From Burkholderiales bacterium (GTDB lineage Bacteria > Pseudomonadota > Gammaproteobacteria > Burkholderiales > Casimicrobiaceae), in NCBI GenBank assembly GCA_025927765.1, contig JAICKU010000001.1, forward strand, positions 62,001-126,000: 64,000 bases of DNA, read 5' to 3'. This document shows, in pieces, positions 18,271-26,225 of the stretch (position 1 is its first letter; each line of letters starts with the position of its first letter). The position numbers and the translations under genes are program-made. The notes beneath the pieces are model-generated. The model was not told where the DNA came from. It saw only the letters and a list, made by a program, of their open reading frames with translations, and did not search any database.

Positions 18271-18287
18271 CAACGCGTGATGCGTTG
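18271..18287. promoter_or_regulatory. Inverted repeat overlapping the ABC-transporter promoter
   Basis: CAACGC and GCGTTG pair around the spacer GTGAT. The right arm covers the first three bases of the -35 box (TTGACA at 18285), the position expected of a repressor operator. It differs from the operator at 16633-16657. Confidence 0.4.
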
Positions 18288-18313
18288 ACAGTTCGGCGTG
18301 GCGCTCGTACGCT
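18285..18313 (+). promoter_or_regulatory. Near-consensus sigma70 promoter before the sugar-binding protein gene
   Basis: TTGACA at 18285-18290, exactly 17 bases, then TACGCT at 18308-18313. This gives the ABC transporter its own start inside the longer operon, which matches the high demand for binding protein. Confidence 0.6.
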
Positions 18314-18319
18314 GCCACG

Positions 18320-18335
18320 CCGGCTCGTAAGCCGG
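18320..18335 (+). other. Leader hairpin upstream of the sugar-binding protein gene
   Basis: CCGGCT and AGCCGG form a 6-bp stem with loop CGTA at the predicted 5' end of the mRNA, 30 bases before the start codon. Such 5' stems protect abundant transcripts; function here is inference. Confidence 0.35.
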
Positions 18336-18365
18336 GAGCCGATTCAAACTCTCGAGGGGGCATCG

Positions 18366-19745
18366 ATGAGGTTCTGGTCGAAATGCATGAGCGCGATGCT
18401 CGCGCTTGGGATCGCCTGCGCGGCCGCGCCGGCGACCGCGCAGGAAAAGCTCGTCGTATGGTGGGTCAAGGGCTTCTACAAGTCCGAGGACGACGCGCTC
18501 TACGCGATGATCAGGAAATACGAGCAGAAGAGCGGCGTCAAGGTCGAGCTGTCGCAGTACGCGGTGCAGGACATGATCCCGAAGACCGTATCGGCGCTCG
18601 ATGCGGGCACGGTGCCCGACGTCGCCTACGTCGACGTCTACGACTTCCAGACCACCGGCAAGTGGGCCTACGACGGCAAGCTCGAGGACCTGTCGGACAT
18701 CCTCGCGCCGATGAAGGACAAGTTCCTGCCCAACACGCTCGAGACCACGTACCTGCTGAATTCGAAGACCGGCAAGCGCGCGTACTACGCATTCCCGCTG
18801 AAGCAGCAGACGATGCACATCGAGTACTGGAAGGACATGCTCGAGGAGGCGGGCTACAAGGAGTCGGACATCCCGCAGACGTGGAAGGAATACTGGAGCT
18901 TCTGGTGCGACAAGGTGCAGCCCGCCTACCGCAAGAAGACCGGCAAGCGCATCTACGGCACCGGCTTCCCGATGGGCGTCGACTCGAGCGACTCGTACTA
19001 CTCGTTCCTGACGTTCATGGATGGGTACAACGTGAAGCTGGTCGACGACAGCGGCAAGGTGACCGTCAGCGACCCGAAGGTGCGCGCGGGCATGATCAAC
19101 GCGCTGCGCGACTACACGACGCCTTATACGAAGAGCTGCACGCCGCCGTCGTCGACGTCGTGGAAGGACCCCGACAACAACGTCGCCTTCCATAACAAGA
19201 CCACGGTCATGACGCACAACGCGACGATCTCGATCGCCGCGAAGTGGTTCGACGACATGAACAACGCGCAGCTTTCGGCGGCCGAGCGCGAGCAGGCGAA
19301 GAAGAACTATTACGACAACATCCGCACCGCCGGCTTCCCGAAGAAGCCCGACGGCAGCACGTTCACGTACCGTGCGGCGGTGAAGACGGGCCTCGTGTTC
19401 GCCGACGCGAAGAACAAGAAGCGCGCGAAGGAATTCGTCGCGTTCCTGCTCGAGGACGAGAACCTGATCCCGTACGTCGAGGGCGCGCTCGGGCGCTGGT
19501 ACCCGGTCACGAAATCCGGAGCGGCGCGGCTGTCGTTCTGGCTCGCCGATCCGCATCGCTCGTCGGTGCAGCGGCAGTTCGTCGCGGGCACCGTGCCGTT
19601 CGAATTCACGAAGAACTACAAGTTCACGATCCTCAACAACGAGAACGTGTGGGCGAAGGCGATGAATCGCGTGGTCAGCGAGCATTGGCCGGTCGACAAG
19701 GCGGTCGACGAGATGCTCGCCCGGATCAAGGAAGTGGCCGGCTGA
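18366..19745 (+). CDS. Sugar ABC transporter substrate-binding protein (MalE/family 1 type)
   Basis: 459 residues; the ATG at 18366 follows GAGGGGG. A cleavable signal peptide (about 1-26, ending PATAQE) and no lipobox make it a free periplasmic protein. KLVVWWVKGF at the mature start and the NNVAFHNKTTVMTHNATIS segment, with many exposed Trp and Tyr, fit carbohydrate-binding family 1. Its lysine-rich sequence stands out from its neighbours but is normal for abundant binding proteins. Followed by two MalF/MalG-type permeases and an ATPase, so the importer is complete. The sugar is probably a pentose, deoxyhexose or sugar acid used by the flanking enzymes. Confidence 0.9.
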   Translation: MRFWSKCMSAMLALGIACAAAPATAQEKLVVWWVKGFYKSEDDALYAMIRKYEQKSGVKVELSQYAVQDMIPKTVSALDAGTVPDVAYVDVYDFQTTGKWAYDGKLEDLSDILAPMKDKFLPNTLETTYLLNSKTGKRAYYAFPLKQQTMHIEYWKDMLEEAGYKESDIPQTWKEYWSFWCDKVQPAYRKKTGKRIYGTGFPMGVDSSDSYYSFLTFMDGYNVKLVDDSGKVTVSDPKVRAGMINALRDYTTPYTKSCTPPSSTSWKDPDNNVAFHNKTTVMTHNATISIAAKWFDDMNNAQLSAAEREQAKKNYYDNIRTAGFPKKPDGSTFTYRAAVKTGLVFADAKNKKRAKEFVAFLLEDENLIPYVEGALGRWYPVTKSGAARLSFWLADPHRSSVQRQFVAGTVPFEFTKNYKFTILNNENVWAKAMNRVVSEHWPVDKAVDEMLARIKEVAG

Positions 19746-19789
19746 CGCCCTAACGAACACGGGGCGGCGCGACGCCGTCCCGTTCGTCG

Positions 19790-20668
19790 ATGTCCACGAT
19801 CGCGCTGCCCAAGGTCGAGCCGCTCGACCCGATCCGCCCCAAGCGGCGGGGGCTCTCGCCGTGGCAGGTGTGGGGCGTGGCGCTCCTCGCGCCGTACATC
19901 CTCGTCTTCGCGGTCTTCGTCGTCTACCCGGTCGCGTACGGCTTCTGGCTCGCACGCGATCCGCAAAGCTACGTCCGGCTGTTCGACGATCCGGTGTTCG
20001 CCGGCGCGGTCGTCAACACGCTCGTGTTCCTGATCATCGGCATCAACGTCAAGATGCTGGTCGCGCTGTTCCTGTCCGGCTTTTTCGTCAACACGCGGCC
20101 CTGGATCAAGTGGCTGTCGATCCTGTTCATCCTGCCGTGGGCGGTGCCGTCGATCCCGACGATCCTTTCCGTGCGGTTCATGCTCAATCCCGAGTGGGGA
20201 CTCGTCAACCAGGTGATCTTTCGCCTGACCGCCGCGGACGGGCCGAACTGGCTCAACGACCGCTGGCTCGCGCTCACGATGGCAATCCTCGTGCACGTGT
20301 GGAAGAGCCTGCCGTTCTGGACGATGATCCTCATCGCCGGGCGACTCACGATTCCGCCCGAGCTCTATGAAGCGGCGAGCGTCGACGGCGCGTCGAAGTG
20401 GCAGAAGTTCCGCTTCGTGACCTGGCCGTCGCTCGCGACGCTCTACCTCACGTCGACGATCCTGTCGATGATCTGGACGCTCGGCGATTTCAACAGCGTG
20501 TACCTGCTGACGGGCGGCGGCCCCGCCGACTTGACGCACGTGCTCGCGACGCTCGGCATCCGCTACCTGCGCCTCGATCAGGTCGACCTCGCGATGGCGA
20601 CCATCGTGGTGGCGATGCCGTTCGTGCTGCCGCTCATGTACTTCATGATGAAGCGGCTTTCAAAATGA
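19790..20668 (+). CDS. Sugar ABC transporter permease (MalF type)
   Basis: 292 residues with about six membrane helices (first at about 26-48, WGVALLAPYILVFAVFVVYPVAYGF). The cytoplasmic EAA loop that docks the ATPase is ELYEAASVDGASKWQKFRFV at about residues 191-210. Inner-membrane partner of the MalG-type permease, whose start codon overlaps its stop (ATGA). Confidence 0.92.
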   Translation: MSTIALPKVEPLDPIRPKRRGLSPWQVWGVALLAPYILVFAVFVVYPVAYGFWLARDPQSYVRLFDDPVFAGAVVNTLVFLIIGINVKMLVALFLSGFFVNTRPWIKWLSILFILPWAVPSIPTILSVRFMLNPEWGLVNQVIFRLTAADGPNWLNDRWLALTMAILVHVWKSLPFWTMILIAGRLTIPPELYEAASVDGASKWQKFRFVTWPSLATLYLTSTILSMIWTLGDFNSVYLLTGGGPADLTHVLATLGIRYLRLDQVDLAMATIVVAMPFVLPLMYFMMKRLSK

Positions 20669-21504
20669 TGCGCGGGGCGGTCGACGAAGCGAAGCTGCTG
20701 CTGATCGGCATTCCGGTCGCCATCTGGACGCTGCTGCCGATCTACCACATGTTCCTGTTCTCGATCTCGAGCAAGGAAGAGGCGTTTTCCGGCAAGGCCT
20801 GGCCCGATCATCCAACGCTGCGCAACTTCGGCGTCGTGTTCCGCGAGCAGCACTACTTCCTCAATCACTTCTGGCAGCAGTTCGCCAACTCGCTGCTCAT
20901 CGCCGTGGCCGTCGGCGTGCTGACGCTCGCGGTCGCCGCGACCGCCGCATTCGCGATCAGCCGGTTGCGCACCCGCGGCGGCCGCGTGGTGCTGAATTGC
21001 GCGCTGTTCACCTATTTCATCCCCGCGGCGTTCCTCGCGGTGCCGATGTACAAGGCGATGGGCGCGTATTCGCTGCTCAATTCCAAGTGGTCGCTGATCC
21101 TCGCGATGGTGACGATCGCCTCGCCGTACGCGATCTGGGTGCTGAAGCAGGCGTCCGATCGGCTGCCGTACGAGCTCGACGAGGCCGCACGGATCGACGG
21201 CGCGTCGCCGTTGCAGCTGTTCCGCCTCGTCTACCTGCCGCTGATGGCGCCGTCGCTCGTGGCCGTCGGCACTTACGCGTTGCTGCTCGCGTGGAACGAA
21301 TACCTCTACGCGTTCCTGCTCCTGTCGCGCGACCAGGACATCACGCTGCCGGTCGCGCTCGGGCACTTCCTGTCGGCCGACGATTCTCCGTGGGAACTGT
21401 TGATGACCGCGGGCCTCGTCTACGCGCTGCCGCCCGCCGCGATCTACTATGCGTTCAAGCGCTACATGGTGGCGGGCCTGACCACGGGCGCCGTGAAGTC
21501 GTAA
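20665..21504 (+). CDS. Sugar ABC transporter permease (MalG type)
   Basis: 279 residues from the ATG overlapping the previous stop. About six membrane helices; the EAA loop is ELDEAARIDGASPLQLFRLV (about 171-190), followed by the LPLMAPSLVAVGTYALLLAWNEY-type segment characteristic of MalG permeases. Forms the membrane channel with the preceding gene product. Confidence 0.92.
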   Translation: MMRGAVDEAKLLLIGIPVAIWTLLPIYHMFLFSISSKEEAFSGKAWPDHPTLRNFGVVFREQHYFLNHFWQQFANSLLIAVAVGVLTLAVAATAAFAISRLRTRGGRVVLNCALFTYFIPAAFLAVPMYKAMGAYSLLNSKWSLILAMVTIASPYAIWVLKQASDRLPYELDEAARIDGASPLQLFRLVYLPLMAPSLVAVGTYALLLAWNEYLYAFLLLSRDQDITLPVALGHFLSADDSPWELLMTAGLVYALPPAAIYYAFKRYMVAGLTTGAVKS

Positions 21505-21533
21505 GCGTGTGGCGCGATGCCCGACGTATCGCC

Positions 21534-21569
21534 ATTCCTGATTCCCGATCCCTGATCCCCGATCCCCGA
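21534..21569. repeat. Five tandem heptamers AT(T/C)CC(T/C)G abutting the ATPase start
   Basis: Five 7-base units run without interruption from 21534 to 21568 and the start codon begins at 21570, so the tract occupies the normal ribosome-binding position. Similar heptamer tracts lie at 30163-30183 and 51164-51177. Confidence 0.8.
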
Positions 21570-22643
21570 ATGTCTTCCGTCTCCTTCCACCACGTCGAGA
21601 AATCCTTTGGTGCCACGAAGGTCATCCACGGCATCTCGTTCGACATCGCCGACGGCGAGTTCATGGTGCTCGTCGGTCCGTCGGGGTGCGGCAAGTCCAC
21701 GCTGCTGCGGATGCTCGCCGGCCTCGAGGACATCACGTCGGGCACGATCGCCATCGACGGGCGTGTCGTGAACGACGTCGACTCGAAGGATCGCGACATC
21801 GCGATGGTGTTCCAGAGCTATGCGCTCTATCCGCACATGAGCGTGCGCGAGAACATGGGATTCCGCCTGCGGCTGCGGCGCGCCGACCGGCGCGAGATCG
21901 ACACGCGCGTCGCGCGCGCCGCGCAGATCCTCAAGCTCGAGCCGTATCTCGATCGCTTCCCGCGAGAACTCTCCGGCGGCCAGCGGCAGCGCGTGGCGAT
22001 GGGACGCGCGATCGTGCGCGACCCGAAGGTGTTCCTGTTCGACGAGCCGCTGTCGAACCTCGACGCGAAGCTGCGCGTGCAGATGCGCTCGGAGATCAAG
22101 GCGCTGCACCAGCGGTTGAAGACCACCACGGTGTACGTGACGCACGATCAGATCGAGGCGATGACGATGGCCGACCGGATCGTCGTGATGCACGACGGGC
22201 GCGTCGAGCAGATCGGCCGGCCGCTCGATCTCTACGATCGGCCGAACAATCTCTTTGTCGCGCAATTCATCGGATCACCCGCGATGAACGTCGTGTCGGG
22301 CACGGTGCGCAGGCACAACGGCAGCGCGTGGCTCGAGGCCGACGGCGTGCGCTGGCCGATGGGCGAAGTGCCGGGTGCCGAGGGCCAGCCGGTGGTGTTC
22401 GGCGTGCGTCCCGAGCATCTGGATCTGGCGCGTACCGATGGCGACCACGTGGCGGGCGACGTCATCGTCGTCGAGCCCACCGGCGCCGAGACCGAACTGC
22501 TCGTGCAGGTAGGCGCTTCGCAGGTGACGCTCGTCACCTCCGGACGCCCGCGCGTGCGGCCCGGTGAGCGCATCGCGCTCGCCGTCGAGCCGGGGATGGG
22601 CCACGTGTTCGATCGCGAGTCGGGGCAGCGGCTGGTTGACTGA
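21570..22643 (+). CDS. ABC transporter ATPase (MalK/UgpC type)
   Basis: 357 residues. Walker A GPSGCGKST (about 37-45), Q-loop in MVFQSYALYPHM, signature LSGGQRQR, Walker B FLFDEPLSNLD and H-loop YVTHD are all present, followed by a C-terminal MOI/TOBE domain (about 240-357) as in MalK, MsmK and UgpC. Energises the sugar importer. No ordinary ribosome site: the start is directly preceded by a tandem heptamer tract. The stop codon overlaps the beginning of a truncated PIN-domain remnant. Confidence 0.92.
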   Translation: MSSVSFHHVEKSFGATKVIHGISFDIADGEFMVLVGPSGCGKSTLLRMLAGLEDITSGTIAIDGRVVNDVDSKDRDIAMVFQSYALYPHMSVRENMGFRLRLRRADRREIDTRVARAAQILKLEPYLDRFPRELSGGQRQRVAMGRAIVRDPKVFLFDEPLSNLDAKLRVQMRSEIKALHQRLKTTTVYVTHDQIEAMTMADRIVVMHDGRVEQIGRPLDLYDRPNNLFVAQFIGSPAMNVVSGTVRRHNGSAWLEADGVRWPMGEVPGAEGQPVVFGVRPEHLDLARTDGDHVAGDVIVVEPTGAETELLVQVGASQVTLVTSGRPRVRPGERIALAVEPGMGHVFDRESGQRLVD

Positions 22644-22806
22644 CGACGAAATCCTCGCCTGCATCGAAGCTGGGCTTCTGATGGGCAGGGGTATCGGCCA
22701 CGTCGACCTGCACCTCCTTGCGTCCACGGCGCTGGCGGGCTCTGCACGCCTCCGGACGCGTGACGAGCGTCTCGCAACTGTCGCTGACGGGCTCGATCTT
22801 GAGTTT
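22636..22806 (+). pseudogene. Truncated VapC-type PIN-domain remnant
   Basis: Translation in this frame gives about 57 residues beginning LTDDEILACIEAG and containing GRGIGHVDLHLLAS and LRTRDERLA, which match the C-terminal half of VapC toxins including the third and fourth acidic residues of the PIN active site. The N-terminal half with the first catalytic Asp is absent, no start codon lies in the homologous part, and upstream sequence in this frame is only the ABC ATPase read out of phase. No VapB antitoxin is present. This is a decayed fragment marking a past rearrangement. Confidence 0.7.
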
Positions 22807-22904
22807 TCCCGGATCGAGGCGGTCGTAATATCTTTCTCCTGTACATGCTTTCGTCGATGCAGAGGCGACGGTGCGTGATACAGCCGTTTTTCAGGAGAGG
22901 TTGA

Positions 22905-24632
22905 ATGAGTACCAGTCCCAAACGCAAGCTCCGTTCCGCCGAATGGTTCGGCCGCCACGACCGCGATGCGCTCGTGCATCGCTCGTGGATGAAGAACCAG
23001 GGCATTCCGCACGACCAGTTCGAAGGCAAGCCGGTGATCGGCATCTGCAACACCTGGTCGGAAGCCACGCCGTGCAATGCCCATTTCCGCGAGCTCGCCG
23101 AGCACGTGCGCCGCGGCGTGCTCGAAGCCGGCGGCTTTCCGATCGAGTTCCCGGTGATGAGCCTCGGCGAAACGCTGATGCGCCCGACCACGATGCTCTT
23201 CCGCAATCAGTGCGCGATGGACGTCGAGGAATCGATTCGCGCGAATCCGTTCGACGGCATCGTGCTCCTGATGGGCTGCGACAAGACGACCCCCGCGCTC
23301 CTCATGGGCGCGGCGTCGTGCGACCTGCCGACGATCGGCGTCTCGGGCGGACCGATGCTCAACGGCAAGTTCCGCGGCGAGGACATCGGCTCCGGCACGC
23401 ACGTGTGGAAGTTCACCGAGATGCTGAAGACCGGCGAGATGAGCGAAGGCGACATGATCGAAGCCGAGTCGTGCATGTCGCGCTCCGCCGGTCACTGCAT
23501 GACGATGGGCACCGCGTCGACGATGGCGTCGATGGTCGAGGCGCTCGGCATGGGCCTGCCGACGAATGCGGCGATTCCGGCCGTCGATTCGCGGCGCAAG
23601 GTGCTCGCGCGCATGGCGGGCCGGCGCATCGTGAAGATGGTCGACGAGGACTTGCGGATGTCGAAGATCGCGACGCGCGAGGCGTTCGAGAACGCGATCA
23701 TGGTCAACGGCGCGATCGGCGGATCGACGAACGCCGTCGTGCACCTGCTCGCCATCGCGGGACGACTCGGCGTGCCGCTCACGCTCGACGACTGGGACCG
23801 TCTCGGACGCGAGATGCCGTGCGTCGTGAACCTGATGCCGTCCGGCCGCTACCTGATGGAGGATTTCTACTACGCAGGAGGCCTCCCCGTCGTGATCCGC
23901 GAGATCGGCGACTGGCTTCACAAGGACGCGCCGACCGTGAATGGCCGCACGCTGTGGGAGAACTCGAAGGACGCCGTCAACTACAACCCGCAGGTCATCA
24001 CGCCGGTGGCCGATCCGTTCAAACGACAGGGCGGGATCGCGGTGCTGCGCGGCAATCTCGCCCCCGACGGCGCCGTGCTGAAGCCGTCGGCGGCAACCCC
24101 TGCGCTGATGAAGCATCGCGGCCGCGCCGTGGTGTTCGAGGACATCGACGATCTGCACCGGCGCATCGACGACGACGCGCTCGACGTGACACCCGACGAC
24201 GTGCTGGTGCTGAAGAACTGCGGGCCGAGGGGCTATCCCGGCTTTCCCGAAGTCGGCAATTTCGCGTTGCCTGCCAAGATCCTGAAGCAAGGCGTCAGCG
24301 ACATGGTGCGCATCTCGGACGCGCGCATGTCGGGAACGGCGTACGGCACGGTCGTGCTGCACACCGCGCCTGAAGCTGCCGCCGGCGGCCCGCTTGCGCT
24401 CGTGCAAAACGGCGACGCGATCGAACTCGACGTCGCGGCGCGCCGGCTGCATCTCGACGTGAGCGACGAGGAGCTCGCGCGGCGCCGCGCGCGGTGGAAG
24501 CCGCCGGCGCCGCACGCGCGTCGCGGCTGGGTCAAGCTGTACTGTCAGACCGTGCAGCAGGCCGACAAGGGCGTGGACCTCGATTTCCTCGTCGGCAGTT
24601 CAGGCGCACCGGTCGGCCGCGAGAGCCATTGA
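22905..24632 (+). CDS. IlvD/Edd-family pentonate dehydratase (L-arabinonate dehydratase-like)
   Basis: 575 residues from an ATG preceded by AGGAGAGG. The sequence closely follows, from memory, Rhizobium L-arabinonate dehydratase (RSAEWFGRHDRDALVHRSW, KPVIGICNTWSEATPC, VLLMGCDKTTP, VRISDARMSGTAYGTVVLH). Cysteines for the iron-sulfur cluster are Cys57, Cys125 and Cys198. The family also contains D-xylonate and related dehydratases; each makes a 2-keto-3-deoxy-pentonate, the substrate of the XylX-like enzyme at 12775-13974. Its upstream 98 bases after the PIN remnant may hold a separate promoter, but I see no convincing boxes. Confidence 0.9.
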   Translation: MSTSPKRKLRSAEWFGRHDRDALVHRSWMKNQGIPHDQFEGKPVIGICNTWSEATPCNAHFRELAEHVRRGVLEAGGFPIEFPVMSLGETLMRPTTMLFRNQCAMDVEESIRANPFDGIVLLMGCDKTTPALLMGAASCDLPTIGVSGGPMLNGKFRGEDIGSGTHVWKFTEMLKTGEMSEGDMIEAESCMSRSAGHCMTMGTASTMASMVEALGMGLPTNAAIPAVDSRRKVLARMAGRRIVKMVDEDLRMSKIATREAFENAIMVNGAIGGSTNAVVHLLAIAGRLGVPLTLDDWDRLGREMPCVVNLMPSGRYLMEDFYYAGGLPVVIREIGDWLHKDAPTVNGRTLWENSKDAVNYNPQVITPVADPFKRQGGIAVLRGNLAPDGAVLKPSAATPALMKHRGRAVVFEDIDDLHRRIDDDALDVTPDDVLVLKNCGPRGYPGFPEVGNFALPAKILKQGVSDMVRISDARMSGTAYGTVVLHTAPEAAAGGPLALVQNGDAIELDVAARRLHLDVSDEELARRRARWKPPAPHARRGWVKLYCQTVQQADKGVDLDFLVGSSGAPVGRESH

Positions 24633-24892
24633 GCCGGGTGCTGAACGCCACGCTCGTCGGGTCGCTCGGCGTCGCGCTGCTCCTCGGCGCGTTCCTGCTC
24701 AACATGCTGAAGCGGCTGGCCGCCGAAAGCGCGCCGTACGCGGCGATCAATCTCGTCGGCGCTTCGCTTGCCTGCTACTCGTCGTACCTGATCGGCTTCA
24801 TGCCGTTCGTCGTCCTCGAAGGCGCCTGGGCGCTTGCAGCGCTGTTCGCGCTGGCGCGCTCGCTCACGGGCACGCAGGGAAACGCGCGATAA
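24629..24892 (+). CDS. CBU_0592-like small membrane protein
   Basis: 87 residues if started at the TTG overlapping the dehydratase stop, or 84 from a GTG at 24638. Three hydrophobic helices; YAAINLVGASLACYSSYLIG followed by FVVLEGAWALAALFAL matches the small CBU_0592-type membrane family. Function unknown. It overlaps the next small gene by one base, and is probably cotranscribed with the dehydratase. Confidence 0.7.
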   Translation: MSRVLNATLVGSLGVALLLGAFLLNMLKRLAAESAPYAAINLVGASLACYSSYLIGFMPFVVLEGAWALAALFALARSLTGTQGNAR

Positions 24893-24921
24893 TGCGCGTT
24901 CCACAGGTCGGGAGAGACACG

Positions 24922-25086
24922 ATGAAGTGCCAGATCTCGGTCGCGACCTACGCGGCCGTCGGCGTGGCGATCGGTGCCGCCTTCGGCGCTGCGACCGGTG
25001 ACATGGCGCAGTCGGTCGCCATCGGTGCAGCGCTCGGCGCGGCGGCCGGCTACTGGTTGCGCAAGCGCATCGATTTCCGCCGCTGA
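24922..25086 (+). CDS. Small Gly-zipper membrane protein
   Basis: 54 residues from the ATG at 24922, chosen for GGGAGAG upstream; an in-frame ATG at 24892 overlaps the previous stop. The protein is nearly all Gly/Ala helix (AAVGVAIGAAFGAATGDMA, AIGAALGAAAGYWL), a glycine-zipper pattern, with a basic C-terminus RKRIDFRR that would stay in the cytoplasm. No known function. Confidence 0.6.
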   Translation: MKCQISVATYAAVGVAIGAAFGAATGDMAQSVAIGAALGAAAGYWLRKRIDFRR

Positions 25087-25104
25087 TCTTCGCCCACACG
25101 TCCG

Positions 25105-25749
25105 ATGCGCACGCTCTCCCACCTGTTCGCCAACAACCAGCGCTGGTCCACGCGCATTTGCGAGCGCGACCCCGAGTTCTTCCCGCGCCTTTCCCGGCAG
25201 CAGCGTCCCGAATATCTGTGGATCGGCTGTGCCGACAGCCGGGTGCCGGCCAACGAGATCGTCGACCTGATGCCGGGCGAGTTGTTCGTGCATCGGAACG
25301 TCGCGAACGTCGTCGTGCACACCGATCTCAACTGCCTCACGGTGATGCAGTTCGCGATCGACATCCTCAAGGTGCGTCACGTGATCGTGTGCGGGCATTA
25401 CGGGTGCTCGGGCGTGCAGACGGCGCTGCGCGGCGATCGCATCGGCCTGTCCGACAACTGGCTGCGCCACGTGCAGGACGTACGTCGAATGCACGAGCGG
25501 CGCATCGCAAAGGCCGCCGAAAGCGGCAATGCCGCCGAGCGCCTGTGCGAACTGAACGTGATCGAGCAGGTGGTGCACGTGTGCGAAACCACGATCGTGC
25601 GCGACGCGTGGGAACGCGGACAGGACCTGTGCGTGCACGGCTGGATCTACGGCTTGCGCGACGGCCTGCTGCGCGACCTCGGCGTCACGGTGACCTCGCT
25701 CGGCGAAATGGCGGCCATCTACGAATCGGCGCTCGCGGCGCTGACGTGA
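25105..25749 (+). CDS. can: Beta-class carbonic anhydrase
   Basis: 214 residues, the usual length of the E. coli Can type. Zinc ligands Cys42, His98 and Cys101 and the catalytic dyad Asp44-Arg46 are visible in CADSRVP and CGHYGCSG. It interconverts CO2 and bicarbonate in the cytoplasm. Nineteen bases after the small Gly-zipper gene, so possibly in the same transcript. Confidence 0.96.
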   Translation: MRTLSHLFANNQRWSTRICERDPEFFPRLSRQQRPEYLWIGCADSRVPANEIVDLMPGELFVHRNVANVVVHTDLNCLTVMQFAIDILKVRHVIVCGHYGCSGVQTALRGDRIGLSDNWLRHVQDVRRMHERRIAKAAESGNAAERLCELNVIEQVVHVCETTIVRDAWERGQDLCVHGWIYGLRDGLLRDLGVTVTSLGEMAAIYESALAALT

Positions 25750-25780
25750 CCGTCGCGCGGTCGGCGGCGTGGAGAGGGTG

Positions 25781-26077
25781 ATGAGCGCTTACCTGATTGC
25801 AGACGTCGAGGTCACCGACCCCGAGGGTTACCAGGAGTATCGCCGGCTGGTCGCGCAATCCGTCGCCGCATTCGACGGACGCTTTCTCGCGAAAGGCGGA
25901 CGGAGCGAGACGCTCGAGGGGAACTGGCTGCCGAAGCGCGTCGTGATCATCGAGTTCCCGTCGATGGAACGGCTCGAGGCCTGGTATCGCTCGCCCGAGT
26001 ACGCGCCCGCGCTTGCGCTGCGCAAGCGTTGCGCCGTGTCGCACCTCGTGATGACCGACGGCGTCGACGACCGCTGA
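25781..26077 (+). CDS. DUF1330 family protein
   Basis: 98 residues from the ATG following GGAGAGGGTG. Typical DUF1330 ferredoxin-like fold: AYLIADVEVTDPEGYQEYR at the start, GRFLAKGGRSETLEG in the middle, and IEFPSMERLEAWYRSPEY at about residues 53-70. These small dimeric alpha/beta barrel proteins have no established role. Stands 31 bases after the carbonic anhydrase gene. Confidence 0.9.
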   Translation: MSAYLIADVEVTDPEGYQEYRRLVAQSVAAFDGRFLAKGGRSETLEGNWLPKRVVIIEFPSMERLEAWYRSPEYAPALALRKRCAVSHLVMTDGVDDR

Positions 26078-26225
26078 CGCCCTGCGCGATCGCGCGCGCC
26101 GCATCGCGTCGTGCGTTGCAATGCCGTTCAAACGCGACCGGCGCGCCGAGCGAGCGGCGCACCGATCCAATTGCGGATCTCGATGTCAAACGGGTTTTCC
26201 ACGGCACGAGAGCCGGCGAAAGCCT

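Noticed and set aside
17706-19955. 749-codon open frame on the minus strand
   Set aside because: Antisense to the UxaA and sugar-binding protein genes, which have clear family motifs and ribosome sites.
22636-22806. A working VapC toxin
   Set aside because: Only the C-terminal half of the PIN domain is present, with no start and no antitoxin, so it is listed as a remnant.
22275-24515. 746-codon open frame on the minus strand
   Set aside because: Antisense to the ABC ATPase end and the dehydratase; no motif, no ribosome site.
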